64,000 nt of DNA from Halomonas aestuarii (GTDB lineage: Bacteria > Pseudomonadota > Gammaproteobacteria > Pseudomonadales > Halomonadaceae): contig NZ_CP018139.1 in the NCBI RefSeq assembly GCF_001886615.1, positions 1,240,001-1,304,000 on the forward strand, read 5' to 3'. The position numbers and the translations under genes were made by a program. The notes beneath the pieces were generated by a model. The model was not told the DNA's origin. It was given only the letters and a program-made list of their open reading frames with translations, and searched no databases. Shown here in pieces: positions 56,281-64,000 of this stretch (the first letter of the stretch is position 1; every line of letters begins with the position of its first letter).

Positions 56281-57183
56281 ATGGAACTTCGTCATCTCAG
56301 GTACTTCTGCGTGGTCGCCGAGGAGTTGAACCTGACCTGTGCCGCCGAGCGGCTGCACATGTCACAGCCCCCTTTATCGAGACAAATCAAACAGCTGGAG
56401 AAAGAGGTAGGGGCCGAATTATTCGAGCGGGGCTCACGTGGATTGCGTCTGACCCCCACCGGGCAGTTCTTCCGGCAGCACGCCATCCAGATACTGGAAA
56501 AGTTGGACGCTACCCTGGAGGCCACAAGGCGCATGGCCCGCAGCCAGCGCGTCATGTTCGGCATCGGCTTCGTGCCGTCGGTGTTCTATGGCCAATTGCC
56601 GCTGCTGGTCCGCGACTTACGACAAAAGGATAATGTCGAGCTGAGCCTGGCGGAGCTGACCACGGTGCAGCAGATCCAGGCGCTGAAAGCGGGTCGCATC
56701 GACCTCGGGTTCGGCCGTCTCAGGATCGACGACCCGGACGTGGAGCAGGAAGTGCTGTTCGACGAGCCGATTCTGGCCGCCCTGCCGGCGGGCCATCCGC
56801 TGGAAGGTACCACCCCGACCCTAGAGCAGCTCGCCCGCTACCCGCTGGTCCTGTTTCCTGCCAAGCCGCGCCCCAGCATGGCCGACATGGTGCTCGGGCT
56901 CTTCCGCCGCCAGGGGCTGAAGGTCGAAGTGGCCCAGGAGGCCAATGAACTACAGACGGCACTAAGCCTGGTGCACTCAGAGATAGGCATCAGTCTGGTG
57001 CCCGAGCAGGTCAAGCGCGTGCAACGGGACGGCATCAGCTATGTCTATCTCGCCGACAGGAGCATCACCATCCCCGTCATCTGCAGCCGGCGCCGCGGGG
57101 AAGTCCCCTCCCCCGTGATGCAGGAGGCCAACGCCATCCTCGAGGTGCTGGTGGAGAATCGCCGTAGCGGGCGATATCCATGA
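56281..57183 (+). CDS. catR: LysR-type regulator, CatR/BenM group
   Basis: A 300-residue LysR-type regulator divergent from catB. Winged helix: RHLRYFCVVAEELNLTCAAERLHMSQPPLSRQIKQLE; effector domain follows with FGIGFVPSVFYGQLP, typical of CatR, CatM and BenM. These bind cis,cis-muconate (and benzoate, in BenM) to activate cat and ben promoters. The start at 56281 lies at the edge of the ATAC-N7-GTAT operator; an in-frame ATG at 56206 is inside that operator region. Since the same operator type also precedes the catA1 block, one regulator probably controls both. Confidence 0.9.
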   Translation: MELRHLRYFCVVAEELNLTCAAERLHMSQPPLSRQIKQLEKEVGAELFERGSRGLRLTPTGQFFRQHAIQILEKLDATLEATRRMARSQRVMFGIGFVPSVFYGQLPLLVRDLRQKDNVELSLAELTTVQQIQALKAGRIDLGFGRLRIDDPDVEQEVLFDEPILAALPAGHPLEGTTPTLEQLARYPLVLFPAKPRPSMADMVLGLFRRQGLKVEVAQEANELQTALSLVHSEIGISLVPEQVKRVQRDGISYVYLADRSITIPVICSRRRGEVPSPVMQEANAILEVLVENRRSGRYP

Positions 57184-57344
57184 GGGGGCAGCAGCCCGAC
57201 GGCCGTGGCCACCCGGGACTGATGTCGATATGCCCCCTTATACGCACACTTCGTCTACCTGCTCCAGCAAGTTGTGGAGCGCCGGTGAATCATTGCTCGA
57301 CCGCCAGGCCATCCAAGCGGCATGTCGCAGGCCTCGAGTTCCGA

Positions 57345-57983
57345 CAGATGGTGGACCCGGTGGTGATCGCCGCTCACGTGGTGACGCGCCTGCAGACCAT
57401 CGTCTCCCGCGAAGTGCCGCCGGAGGAGACCGTGGCGGTCACCGTCGGAAAGCTGTATGCCGGTACCCAGGCCAACATCATTCCCCACTCCGTCGAGCTC
57501 GAGATCAATATCCGCAGCTTCGACAACGCTATCCACCGGCAGGTGGTGGGGGCCATCTAGCGCATCGTGCGAGCCGAGTGCGAGGCCGGCCGCGCTCCGA
57601 GGCCTCCGGCATTCCGGGTGCTCAACGAGACCCTCGCGCTGCACAACGATCCTACGGTGGTCGACCATGTTCGCCGTGCCCACGGCAAGCACTTTGGAGA
57701 GGACAACCTCTATGACATGCCATGCCTCAACGGCAGCGAGGACTTCCCCTACTTCGGCAGCGCCGAGGACGGCGGTTTCGGCGGCGAAGACATCCCCTAC
57801 GTCTACTGGTTCATAGGCGCCACCCCCGCGGAGCGCTGGGCCAAGACGCCCGGCCAGAGCGTGGCGGAGAAGATGCGCCACCTGGAAATGCCCCACTCGC
57901 CCTACTACTTCCCCGGCAATGAGGTAACGCTGCGCACCGGCATCGAGGCGATGGTGGCTGGCGCGCTGGCCTACCTGGCCTGA
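57345..57983 (+). pseudogene. Remnant of an M20D amidohydrolase (hippurate hydrolase-like), with in-frame amber codon
   Basis: The frame from about 57345 reads like the latter two thirds of an M20D amidohydrolase: VDPVVIAAHVVTRLQTIVSR (dimerisation domain entry), AGTQANIIPHSVELEINIRSF, then NGSEDFPYFG with the metal-binding SEDF motif and a C-terminal TGIEAMVAGALAYLA. The N-terminal catalytic part is missing. A TAG at 57558-57560 interrupts the same reading frame where relatives carry Glu (AIERIV), so one base change would explain it. Family M20D includes hippurate hydrolase, which releases benzoate and would fit this island. It follows catR by about 160 bp. Confidence 0.8.
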
Positions 57984-58123
57984 CGCCTGGCGAAGGATCT
58001 CCTGGCGCCGGTCAATGCACTCCTCCCAACCCATGACTATCCCTCGATGATCCGGCCATGCCGAGAGAACCTCATGGAAGTGACCGGGGGAATCTTCTTC
58101 GCAAGGCGGCAGTTGATGCCACG

Positions 58124-59032
58124 TCAGTCGAACCTGTCCCAGAAAGGCGGATCGCCGAAATAGCCCTCCAGGAAGTCGACGAAGCACCGCACCTTGCTCG
58201 CGAGCAACTGGCGATGGGCATACACCGCGTAGAGGGATATCGGCCTGGGTTCGTGCTCCGGCAGGATGATCCGTAGATTTCCTTCCTTGATGGCGTCGCC
58301 CGAGATGAAGGTGGGCTGCAAGGCGATGCCAGCACCGGCAATGGCCGCTTCGACCAGCACATCGCCATTGTTGCTGATCAGTTCGCCGCTATGGTGTGGC
58401 TCCCGGTCAGGCAACCATCTGAAGAGCGACTCGCTGGCGTCCTGCTCCATGTAGCTGTAGTGCAGGTAACGATGCGCCCTGAGGTCCTCCGGATGCTGGG
58501 GGGTGCCATGCCGTTCCAGGTAGTCAGGAGAAGCGCACATCACCAGGCGAACCGGCGCGACCCGCTTGGCGATCAGTGATGAATTCTTCAGGTGGCCAAT
58601 CCGGAGCGCCACATCGAAGCCCTCCTCGACGATATCGACCTTGCGGTCGTTCAACTGCAGGTCGATACCGACGGCGGGGTGAGCACGCTGAAAGTCGCTC
58701 AGCAACGGTGCCAGATGGCGGGTGGCGAAGGACACCGGGGCACTGATCCGCAACAGGCCCCGGGCCTGTGTCTGCAGGTCGCCGAGCTGGTGCTCCATGT
58801 CCTCGATATCCGCAAGGACCTGCTGGGCGCGCTGGTGATAGCGGGTGCCCGCTTCGGTCAGGTGGATCCTGCGCGTGGTGCGGTTGAGCAGGCGCACCCC
58901 CAGGTACTTCTCGAGCTGGGAGACGTACTTGCTGACGAGTTGTGGGGACATCTCCAGGCGCTCGGCGGCGCGGGTGAAGCCGCCTTCATTTACGACCGTG
59001 ATGAAGGCCCGCATGGCATCGATACGGTCCAT
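58124..59032 (-). CDS. LysR-type transcriptional regulator
   Basis: A 302-residue regulator with a standard LysR helix-turn-helix (AMRAFITVVNEGGFTRAAERL, then SPQLVSKYVSQLEKYL) and a substrate-binding domain ending in LEGYFGDPPF. It begins 161 bp from the divergent doxX-ygiD operon and is the likely local regulator. It belongs to the CrgA/YhjC-like LysR branch by overall look, so no ligand can be named. A short AT-rich region (59060-59110) between the two probably holds the promoters. Confidence 0.88.
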   Translation of the reverse strand: MDRIDAMRAFITVVNEGGFTRAAERLEMSPQLVSKYVSQLEKYLGVRLLNRTTRRIHLTEAGTRYHQRAQQVLADIEDMEHQLGDLQTQARGLLRISAPVSFATRHLAPLLSDFQRAHPAVGIDLQLNDRKVDIVEEGFDVALRIGHLKNSSLIAKRVAPVRLVMCASPDYLERHGTPQHPEDLRAHRYLHYSYMEQDASESLFRWLPDREPHHSGELISNNGDVLVEAAIAGAGIALQPTFISGDAIKEGNLRIILPEHEPRPISLYAVYAHRQLLASKVRCFVDFLEGYFGDPPFWDRFD

Positions 59033-59193
59033 CAGCGACTCCAGTGACGTTGACCACCCAAATTATCAACAAAATATTTATTATTAGGCAACATTTAGCA
59101 CCTTAGTCTTTATTTTTGGTGATAGTAGAGTGACGTCATCGCTTGGGGGAAGGGCCCTCGGGATACCACCACAGAGAAAGATTCGAGGTAACG

Positions 59194-59688
59194 ATGATGA
59201 ATACCAAGCTCACACAGACCCTGCTCCATTCTCGCGCCGGAATGGCCGCACTGCTCCTGCGGGTGCCGGTGGGGCTGATACTGGCCGCACATGGCGCGCA
59301 GAAGCTGTTCGGCTGGTTCGGTGGCTACGGCCTGGAAGGCACCGGGCAGTGGCTGGCGAGCATCGGCCTGGCGCCGGGCGCCCTGATGGCGCTGCTGGCC
59401 GGTGGCGCCGAGTTCTTCGGCGGGCTGGCGCTGGTGCTGGGCCTGCTGACCCGCCCGGCGGCACTGGTGTCGGCCTTCACCATGCTGGTGGCCATTTTCG
59501 CGGTGCATATCGGCAACGGCCTGTTCATGTCCAACAACGGTTACGAGTACGCCTTGACCCTGTTTGCCGCCACGTCGGCCCTGACGCTTCAGGGCGCCGG
59601 CCGCTTTTCGCTGGATACCCTGTTGCTGGCGCGCCTAGCGGGTGGCCGGACCGCACAGGGCGCTGTCACCGGAAACACGCCAGCCTGA
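59194..59688 (+). CDS. DoxX family membrane protein
   Basis: A 164-residue protein with four hydrophobic helices. DoxX features: LRVPVGLILAAHGAQKLFGW at the start, then GAEFFGGLALVLGLLTRPAALVSAFTMLVA and SNNGYEYALTLFAATSAL. Members are inner-membrane proteins of uncertain role, linked to oxidative stress or quinone metabolism. GAGGTAACG precedes the ATG at 59194 (59197 in frame). It lies 121 bp upstream of the DODA-type dioxygenase gene, a pairing seen in many proteobacteria, under the divergent LysR regulator. Confidence 0.88.
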   Translation: MMNTKLTQTLLHSRAGMAALLLRVPVGLILAAHGAQKLFGWFGGYGLEGTGQWLASIGLAPGALMALLAGGAEFFGGLALVLGLLTRPAALVSAFTMLVAIFAVHIGNGLFMSNNGYEYALTLFAATSALTLQGAGRFSLDTLLLARLAGGRTAQGAVTGNTPA

Positions 59689-59809
59689 TACTGACGCGGC
59701 CATCATCGACTCTCGGGCACTGCGCTTAGCCGGATCAAGGCATAGCATCCTGGCGGCATCGTACCGGCAGGGCCCAGCGAGATCTTCCGTGAACCCAGGA
59801 GCGACAAGA

Positions 59810-60619
59810 ATGACCACCCCCACCGATATACTCTTCATCTCCCATGGCGGCGGCCCGATGCCGCTGCTGGGGGATCCAGGCCACCGTGAGATGGTGGAGC
59901 GGCTCCAGGAGATCGCGGGCCAGCTCCACAGGCCGTCTGCCATCCTGGTCATCAGCGCCCACTGGGAAGAGTCGGTCCCGACCATCACCTCAGGCGCCAA
60001 CCCGCCGCTGATCTATGACTACCACGGCTTTCCGCCTGAAGCCTACGAGATCGCGTATCCCTGTCCAGGTGAGCCGGCCCTGGCGCGGCAGGTCCACCAG
60101 GCGCTGGAGAAGGTCGGGATATCAGCACGGCTCGATGACCGGCGGGGCTTCGACCACGGGCTGTTCGTCCCGCTCAAACTGATGTACCCGGAGGCGAACA
60201 TTCCCTGCGTGCAGCTGTCACTGGTCAGCAGTCTGGATGCCGCGACCCACCTGGCCATCGGCAAGGCGCTGCAGGCGCTAGACGTCGACGACCTGATGGT
60301 GATCGGGTCCGGATTCTCCTTCCATAACATGCAGGCGTTCTTTGCCCCCAACACCCCGAACAGCCAGGCCCGCAACCAGGAGTTCGAGGACTGGCTCGAG
60401 GAGACCTGCTCCTCGACGGAGATCGAGGAGGCTGAACGCGCCGAACGCCTTATCCACTGGGAGCGCGCCCCGCACGCCCGTTTCTGCCATCCTCGAGAGG
60501 AGCATCTACTCCCGCTGCATGTCTGCTACGGCCTGGCGGGCCAGCCCAGCGAGACGCATATCGCCACCAAGGTTCTCGGGAAGACGTCGGGGATGTTTCA
60601 TTGGCGTGTGGCCCCATGA
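59810..60619 (+). CDS. ygiD: DODA-type extradiol dioxygenase (YgiD, 4,5-DOPA dioxygenase family)
   Basis: A 269-residue class-III extradiol enzyme of the LigB superfamily. Conserved metal ligands are visible: His in ILFISHGGGPMP, the SAHWEE His, and a C-terminal EEHLLPLHVCYG with His. The middle RGFDHGLFVPLKLMYPEANIPCVQLS is the YgiD/DODA signature. It uses Zn or Fe to cleave catecholic rings such as DOPA; physiological substrate is uncertain. AGGAGCG precedes ATG 59810; the frame extends upstream to 59642 over the doxX end. The window has another aromatic-ring-opening route (CatA), so this may act on a different catechol. Confidence 0.9.
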   Translation: MTTPTDILFISHGGGPMPLLGDPGHREMVERLQEIAGQLHRPSAILVISAHWEESVPTITSGANPPLIYDYHGFPPEAYEIAYPCPGEPALARQVHQALEKVGISARLDDRRGFDHGLFVPLKLMYPEANIPCVQLSLVSSLDAATHLAIGKALQALDVDDLMVIGSGFSFHNMQAFFAPNTPNSQARNQEFEDWLEETCSSTEIEEAERAERLIHWERAPHARFCHPREEHLLPLHVCYGLAGQPSETHIATKVLGKTSGMFHWRVAP

Positions 60620-60780
60620 GCAGTCCCCGTTAATCCGAGGGCCCTTACGCCTCACTCTGAAAGAACCCTCGATTGATGCGGACCAAACTCGCTGTGTGCC
60701 GTGCCTGTCGGGCCAGAGTCGACTGCCGGCGTCGATCGAGCGTGAGGTCCAGCGCACCGAACTCCTCGGATGACGCTCCA

Positions 60781-61608
60781 TCATACGGGCAAACTGAGGA
60801 TCTCCCGGGCCTGTTGCCAGGTGGCCACCGGCCGCTCGTATTGCTCGCACAGCGCCACAGTGCGCTCGACCAGGGCCGCATTGGAGGGGGCCAGGGTATC
60901 GCGGCCGAGGCGCACGTTGTCCTCGAGCCCCGTGCGGGTGTGGCCGCCCGCGGCAATGGACCACTCGTTGAGCACGATCTGGTTGGGCCCGATACCGGCG
61001 CCGCACCACTGGGCGTCAGGCGCGATCCGGTTCAGGGTCTCGATGTAGAAGTCGAAGGTCGGCTTGTCCACCGGCATGGCGTTCTTGACGCCCATCACGA
61101 ACTGCACGTAGAGCGGTGCCTTAAGCTTGCCCTGCTTGGAAAGACTGACCGCCTGGTGGATGTGCGACAGGTCGAAGGCCTCGATCTCGGGCTTGATGTC
61201 GTACTTGAGCATCTCGTCGGCGAGCCACTCCACCAGCTGGGGCGGGTTCTCGTAGACCCGATTGGGGAAGTTGTTGGAGCCCACCGAAAGGCTCGCCATG
61301 TCGGGCTTGAGCGGCAGCATGCCGCCGCGCGCTTCTCCCGCCCCGGAGCGACCACCGGTGGAGAGCTGGATGATCATGCCCGGGCAGTGGGCCCTCAGGC
61401 CTTCCATCAGCTTGGCGAACTTGTCGGGATCGGAGGTGGGCGTCTGGTCATCGTTGCGCACATGGCAGTGGGCGATGGTGGCGCCGGCCTCGAAGGCCGC
61501 CTGGGTGCTCTCGATCTGCTCCTCGATGGTGACGGGGATGGCAGGGTTGTTTTCCTTGCGCCCCACGCTGCCGGTGATGGCGACACAGATGATGCAGGGA
61601 GTGGTCAT
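60781..61608 (-). CDS. Beta-keto acid cleavage enzyme (BKACE, DUF849 family)
   Basis: A 275-residue TIM-barrel enzyme. The Zn-binding His pair is in ATIAHCHVRNDD, with MIIQLSTGGRSGAGEARGG, the central IEAFDLSHIHQAV and VMGVKNAMPVD, all of the BKACE pattern. BKACEs condense a beta-keto acid with acetyl-CoA to give acetoacetate and a new acyl-CoA. Start at 61608 follows GAGGTTCC; a frame to 61647 is possible. The BKACE family has many substrate groups; which this one uses is not readable here. Context suggests a keto acid from the neighbouring aromatic pathway or from carnitine breakdown. Confidence 0.88.
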   Translation of the reverse strand: MTTPCIICVAITGSVGRKENNPAIPVTIEEQIESTQAAFEAGATIAHCHVRNDDQTPTSDPDKFAKLMEGLRAHCPGMIIQLSTGGRSGAGEARGGMLPLKPDMASLSVGSNNFPNRVYENPPQLVEWLADEMLKYDIKPEIEAFDLSHIHQAVSLSKQGKLKAPLYVQFVMGVKNAMPVDKPTFDFYIETLNRIAPDAQWCGAGIGPNQIVLNEWSIAAGGHTRTGLEDNVRLGRDTLAPSNAALVERTVALCEQYERPVATWQQAREILSLPV

Positions 61609-62132
61609 GGGAACCTCGCGTGACGTCCGAGTGCTCGCTCGGAGCATCTGGATGAGTGGTAAGGATGGGGCAGTGGCCGACGTGAATGCCGCCCATGGGT
61701 GGGGCTTGCCCCGCCCCTGCGCAGCCCGGGTTGATGGATGATGGTATCGAAGGACTCCTGGTCTGCTGTATCAAGCCCCAGCGACAGGCAGCGCTCATGG
61801 AGGCTAACCTCGCCTGACGGCATATCCGTCTGACTAGAGGGATGGTGGGTCATGGGGCATTCCCTGATGCTTGACGTCCGTATCTTCAAGGTTCGGCGCG
61901 TCTCCGCGAAGCAGAAGTTGCCTCGACACCCGTTCAAGCTTAGTTCCGGAAGCAGCGATATAACATAACAGCTTACCGTTCCAGCACTGATCTTTTGGCT
62001 TAAGGGCACGAGCGCCACCGCCCGGGTGGCCAGGACGCAAGACATGAGCAGACCTGGCAGAACGGTTCCTCATCCTTTTGTCGTAAACCAGGGTAGGCCG
62101 ATTGTCACCCGCGGTCGAGGTCGTTATGGTAC
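61609..62132. other. 524-bp region without a clear gene between BKACE and the porin operators
   Basis: On the minus strand a frame beginning at 61853 (MTHHPSSQTDMPSGEVS..., with GGGA upstream) reads about 40 plausible residues, then degrades into GC-driven sequence. I do not recognise it, and treat it as a possible gene remnant. The part 61900-62100 shows no coding signal on either strand; it probably carries the divergent promoters. Confidence 0.4.
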
Positions 62133-62166
62133 GTTCTGACGCCGAACGCGTGTTCGTCATGCGAAC
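62133..62166. promoter_or_regulatory. Tandem GTTC-N7-GAAC dyads upstream of the porin
   Basis: GTTC-TGACGCC-GAAC (62133-62147) and GTTC-GTCATGC-GAAC (62152-62166) have the same half-sites and the same 7-bp spacer, 19 bp apart centre to centre, about two helical turns. The second arm extends to GTTCG/CGAAC. The pair sits about 80 bp upstream of the porin start and is likely a two-dimer operator; the regulator is unknown. Confidence 0.75.
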
Positions 62167-62246
62167 ACATTACGTTTACGTCAAGGTTACCACAACAATT
62201 GATCTGCCCTCTTGCAAGGGCAGCCACGCATAGAAAGGAACCGCTA

Positions 62247-63407
62247 GTGACAATTCAAAAAAGCGTAAAGCATGCCACCATTTTTACCGCCGGCGCCCTG
62301 GCTCTCGCCGTGGCCAGCGCTTCACACGCCGTCGATTTCGAGGTGGGTGACACCAAGGCCAGCGTCTATGGCTATGCCAAACTGGATATCATCTACGACG
62401 TGGATGCTGACCTGGGCAACTCCATCGGCCATAAGAATATTGCCCTGGATGGCGAGCCCAGCCAGGACGGCCATTTCAACATGCATGCTTACCAGAGCCG
62501 TATCGGCTTCCAGACCACCACGCCGGTCTCTGGCAGCGACCTGGTGACCCGGATCGAGGGTGATTTCTACGGCAGCGGCGGCGGCTCCTTCCGCCTGCGC
62601 CACGCCTACGGCTCCTGGAACGGCATACTGGCTGGCCAGACCTGGAACAACTTCTACGGCTTCGTCGCCGGCAGCCCGAGCATCGACTTCACAGGTCCTC
62701 CCGGCGTCGCCGACCAGGCCCGCCAAGCCCAGTTGCGCTATACCACCGGCAACTTCTCAGTGGCCATCGAGGATCCGGACACCCGTGGCGGCTCCGAAGA
62801 TACCGTCGATGCCACTCAGGTCAGCGAGGATGTCGCCAAGAGCAGCATGCCGGACCTGACCGCGCGCTATACCGACACCTCCGGCCCCTTCAAGTACTCC
62901 GCGTCCGCCGTGCTGCGCAGGCTCGAGTTCGATGCCGAAGGCGACGCCACCGCTACAGTGGATGACGACTCCACCTTCGGCTGGGGCATGGCCCTGGAAG
63001 CCGCCATGGACGTCTCCGAGGCGCTGACCCTGCGCGCCGGCGTCACCCACGGCGACGGCATCGGCGGTTACATGAACGTCAGCCCGCAGACCTCTCCGGC
63101 CTACCTGGCCGCCGATGGTGAACTCGAGACCCTCGAGAGCACCGGCGGTACCATCGGTGCCAGCCTCAAGGCCGGCCCGGGCGCCATCAACGCCTCCTAC
63201 AACGTGGCAACCGTCGACTTGGACGATGCCGACTACTATGACGATGACGCCGACGACACCTACGAGACCGTCTACCTGAACTATATCTGGTCGCCGGCCG
63301 AGCGCATCAGCTACGGCATCGAGACCAGCTGGGCCAGCCGTGAGACCAAGGGTGGCGACGAGGGTGACGCCGTCCGCATCCAGGGCATGGTGATGTACAG
63401 CTTCTAA
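62247..63407 (+). CDS. DcaP-like trimeric outer-membrane porin
   Basis: A 386-residue outer-membrane beta-barrel protein. A signal peptide (about residues 1-27, FTAGALALAVASASHA then VDFEVGD) precedes a barrel of alternating strands with typical aromatic girdles (SVYGYAKLDIIYDVDADLG, SRIGFQTTTPV, RHAYGSWNGILAGQTWNNFYG) and a terminal Phe (MVMYSF), the BAM signal. The layout resembles DcaP porins for dicarboxylates and related anions. GTG at 62247 is the start, with AAAGGAA upstream; a frame to 62199 is possible. An Asp-rich loop (about residues 328-338) faces outward. It is divergent from BKACE and ends before two terminators. Confidence 0.85.
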   Translation: MTIQKSVKHATIFTAGALALAVASASHAVDFEVGDTKASVYGYAKLDIIYDVDADLGNSIGHKNIALDGEPSQDGHFNMHAYQSRIGFQTTTPVSGSDLVTRIEGDFYGSGGGSFRLRHAYGSWNGILAGQTWNNFYGFVAGSPSIDFTGPPGVADQARQAQLRYTTGNFSVAIEDPDTRGGSEDTVDATQVSEDVAKSSMPDLTARYTDTSGPFKYSASAVLRRLEFDAEGDATATVDDDSTFGWGMALEAAMDVSEALTLRAGVTHGDGIGGYMNVSPQTSPAYLAADGELETLESTGGTIGASLKAGPGAINASYNVATVDLDDADYYDDDADDTYETVYLNYIWSPAERISYGIETSWASRETKGGDEGDAVRIQGMVMYSF

Positions 63408-63415
63408 GCCGACCC

Positions 63416-63439
63416 GATGGCGGGGCCTGCTCCGCCATC
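63416..63439 (+). terminator. First hairpin after the porin gene
   Basis: GATGGCGG and CCGCCATC form a perfect 8-bp stem (63416-63423 and 63432-63439, 8-base loop) 8 bp after the stop codon. No T-run follows. Confidence 0.55.
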
Positions 63440-63487
63440 ATTGCGATAGCGCTTTACAGTACAAGCCACTGTGTATTCGATCCTTGC

Positions 63488-63514
63488 GCCCCGGCCCTTA
63501 AGCCGGGGCTTTTT
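63488..63514 (+). terminator. Rho-independent terminator of the porin gene
   Basis: GCCCCGGC and GCCGGGGC pair over 8 bp (63488-63495 and 63502-63509) and are followed by five Ts (63510-63514). This is a textbook intrinsic terminator. Confidence 0.9.
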
Positions 63515-63791
63515 CGGGTCCATCGCATTTGCCGGGAAAGCTGACCTTTTCCCCAGAAACCGGCCCACCGGCAATGTGCGATGTCCGCTACGTTTACCCT
63601 GATAGCACCGGCTGGCTCAGCCAGCGGCATGCCTTTCGATTGCCGGGCCTGCCTTCATCAGTACAACTGGCACCGCCCGCATGCCCGCCTGGACTGCCAG
63701 CCTCCTGTCAGCCGGGTGGGGCTTTCCGTGAACAGCCCGGAGGGGTTACACATCTAGCCATGGTTCCGTGAAATCCGGCGATTCGTCACAA
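63515..63791. other. 277-bp gap without a clear gene
   Basis: Between the porin terminator and the minus-strand partial gene I see no convincing gene. An 80-residue plus-strand frame at 63529-63771 is Pro/Ser/Cys-rich, with no ribosome site and no recognisable motif, and is probably chance. Confidence 0.6.
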
Positions 63792-64000
63792 CTACGGTTT
63801 CGCCCACGCAGCCCTACTGCTATGAGCCGCGGTCTTATTGGTGATTTTCCAGACCCCTTCGCTCTTCATCAGGGCGATCACGTCCACCCAGGAATCCGAC
63901 AGGTCCTCAGTGTTATCGAACCCCAGCAGGACACTGGCGATATCTCCGGCCTGGGTCACCGCAATGAAGCGCCCCTTGACCGGCCGGTGGCTGGTTGCCC
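63792..64000 (-). CDS. NTF2-like / lumazine-binding-like protein, C-terminal part (truncated by window)
   Basis: The minus-strand frame ending at the TAG (63792-63794) is open to the window edge, so the gene continues beyond 64000. The visible 69 residues read ATSHRPVKGRFIAVTQAGDI then ASVLLGFDNTEDLSDSWVDV, then IALMKSEGVWKITNKTAAHS and a short basic tail. The DIASVLL strand, WVDVIALMKSEGVWKITNK core and length fit the C-terminal half of the Lumazine_bd_2/SnoaL NTF2-like families. Function unknown. Confidence 0.7.
   Translation of the reverse strand, partial: ATSHRPVKGRFIAVTQAGDIASVLLGFDNTEDLSDSWVDVIALMKSEGVWKITNKTAAHSSRAAWAKP

Noticed and set aside
63529-63771. 80-residue plus-strand frame after the porin terminator
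   Set aside because: Pro/Ser/Cys-rich, no ribosome site, no motif and no neighbour link.
1-64000. tRNA, rRNA, CRISPR arrays, prophage or integrase genes
   Set aside because: None was recognised on either strand; no regularly spaced repeats beyond the short GATAGTG array were seen.

Overview
The window is GC-rich, densely coded chromosomal DNA from a gammaproteobacterium, most likely a Halomonas-type member of the Halomonadaceae. This rests on gene content: a MetR regulator, an RstAB-like two-component pair, class Ia NrdAB with a double ATP-cone NrdA, a FAN1-type nuclease coupled to an XPD-like helicase, a DcaP-like porin, a polyamine/agmatine cluster, and a catBCA-benABCD benzoate pathway beside a catR-type regulator. 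No rRNA, tRNA, CRISPR array, transposase or phage gene was seen. The species assignment is inference; no database was searched.

Layout. 1-5.7 kb: housekeeping and regulatory genes (a truncated YdjM-like hydrolase, azoR, a MliC-type lipoprotein, metR, a histidine kinase/response regulator pair). 5.7-10.4 kb: nrdA-nrdB behind a control region with two NrdR boxes and a DnaA-box-like site. 10.4-16.3 kb: a diguanylate cyclase, a YghZ-like aldo/keto reductase, small proteins, a double-cupin protein and a KefB/C-type antiporter. 16.3-28.0 kb: a long minus-strand run with the helicase/FAN1 pair, a retropepsin-like protease, a UMF1-type MFS transporter, an ATP-grasp ligase followed by a CocE-type hydrolase, and a TelA-family protein with a membrane coiled-coil partner.

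28.2-36.3 kb looks like an agmatine/putrescine catabolic island: a LuxR-type regulator, an aldehyde dehydrogenase, an M20 carbamoyl-amidohydrolase, a class-III aminotransferase, an NhaC-family transporter and agmatine deiminase. The nitrilase-type N-carbamoylputrescine amidase (AguB) is absent here, so the M20 enzyme may replace it. 36.3-40.1 kb holds a luciferase-like oxidoreductase, azlCD, small membrane proteins and a tandem universal stress protein.

40.1-57.2 kb is an aromatic catabolism island. From a catR-type gene, the minus strand reads catB, catC, catA2, benA2, benB2, benC, benD. A second block follows: catA1, benA1, benB1, a branched-chain-amino-acid-type ABC transporter, benE and, probably, the stress protein gene. 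Together they import benzoate (ABC importer and BenE), convert it to catechol (BenABCD), open the ring (CatA) and carry it to muconolactone and the enol-lactone (CatB, CatC). The benAB copies appear nucleotide-identical over about 1.9 kb, while the catA copies share only an identical 494-bp core with diverged ends, which points to gene conversion. Both blocks carry a closely related 40-bp operator with an ATAC-N7-GTAT dyad; the copy at the regulator overlaps that gene's own Shine-Dalgarno sequence.

57.3-64 kb: an M20D amidohydrolase pseudogene with an in-frame amber codon (possibly a former hippurate hydrolase), a LysR regulator divergent from doxX-ygiD, a beta-keto acid cleavage enzyme, and a DcaP-like porin preceded by two tandem GTTC-N7-GAAC dyads. 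The window ends inside an NTF2/lumazine-binding-like gene on the minus strand.
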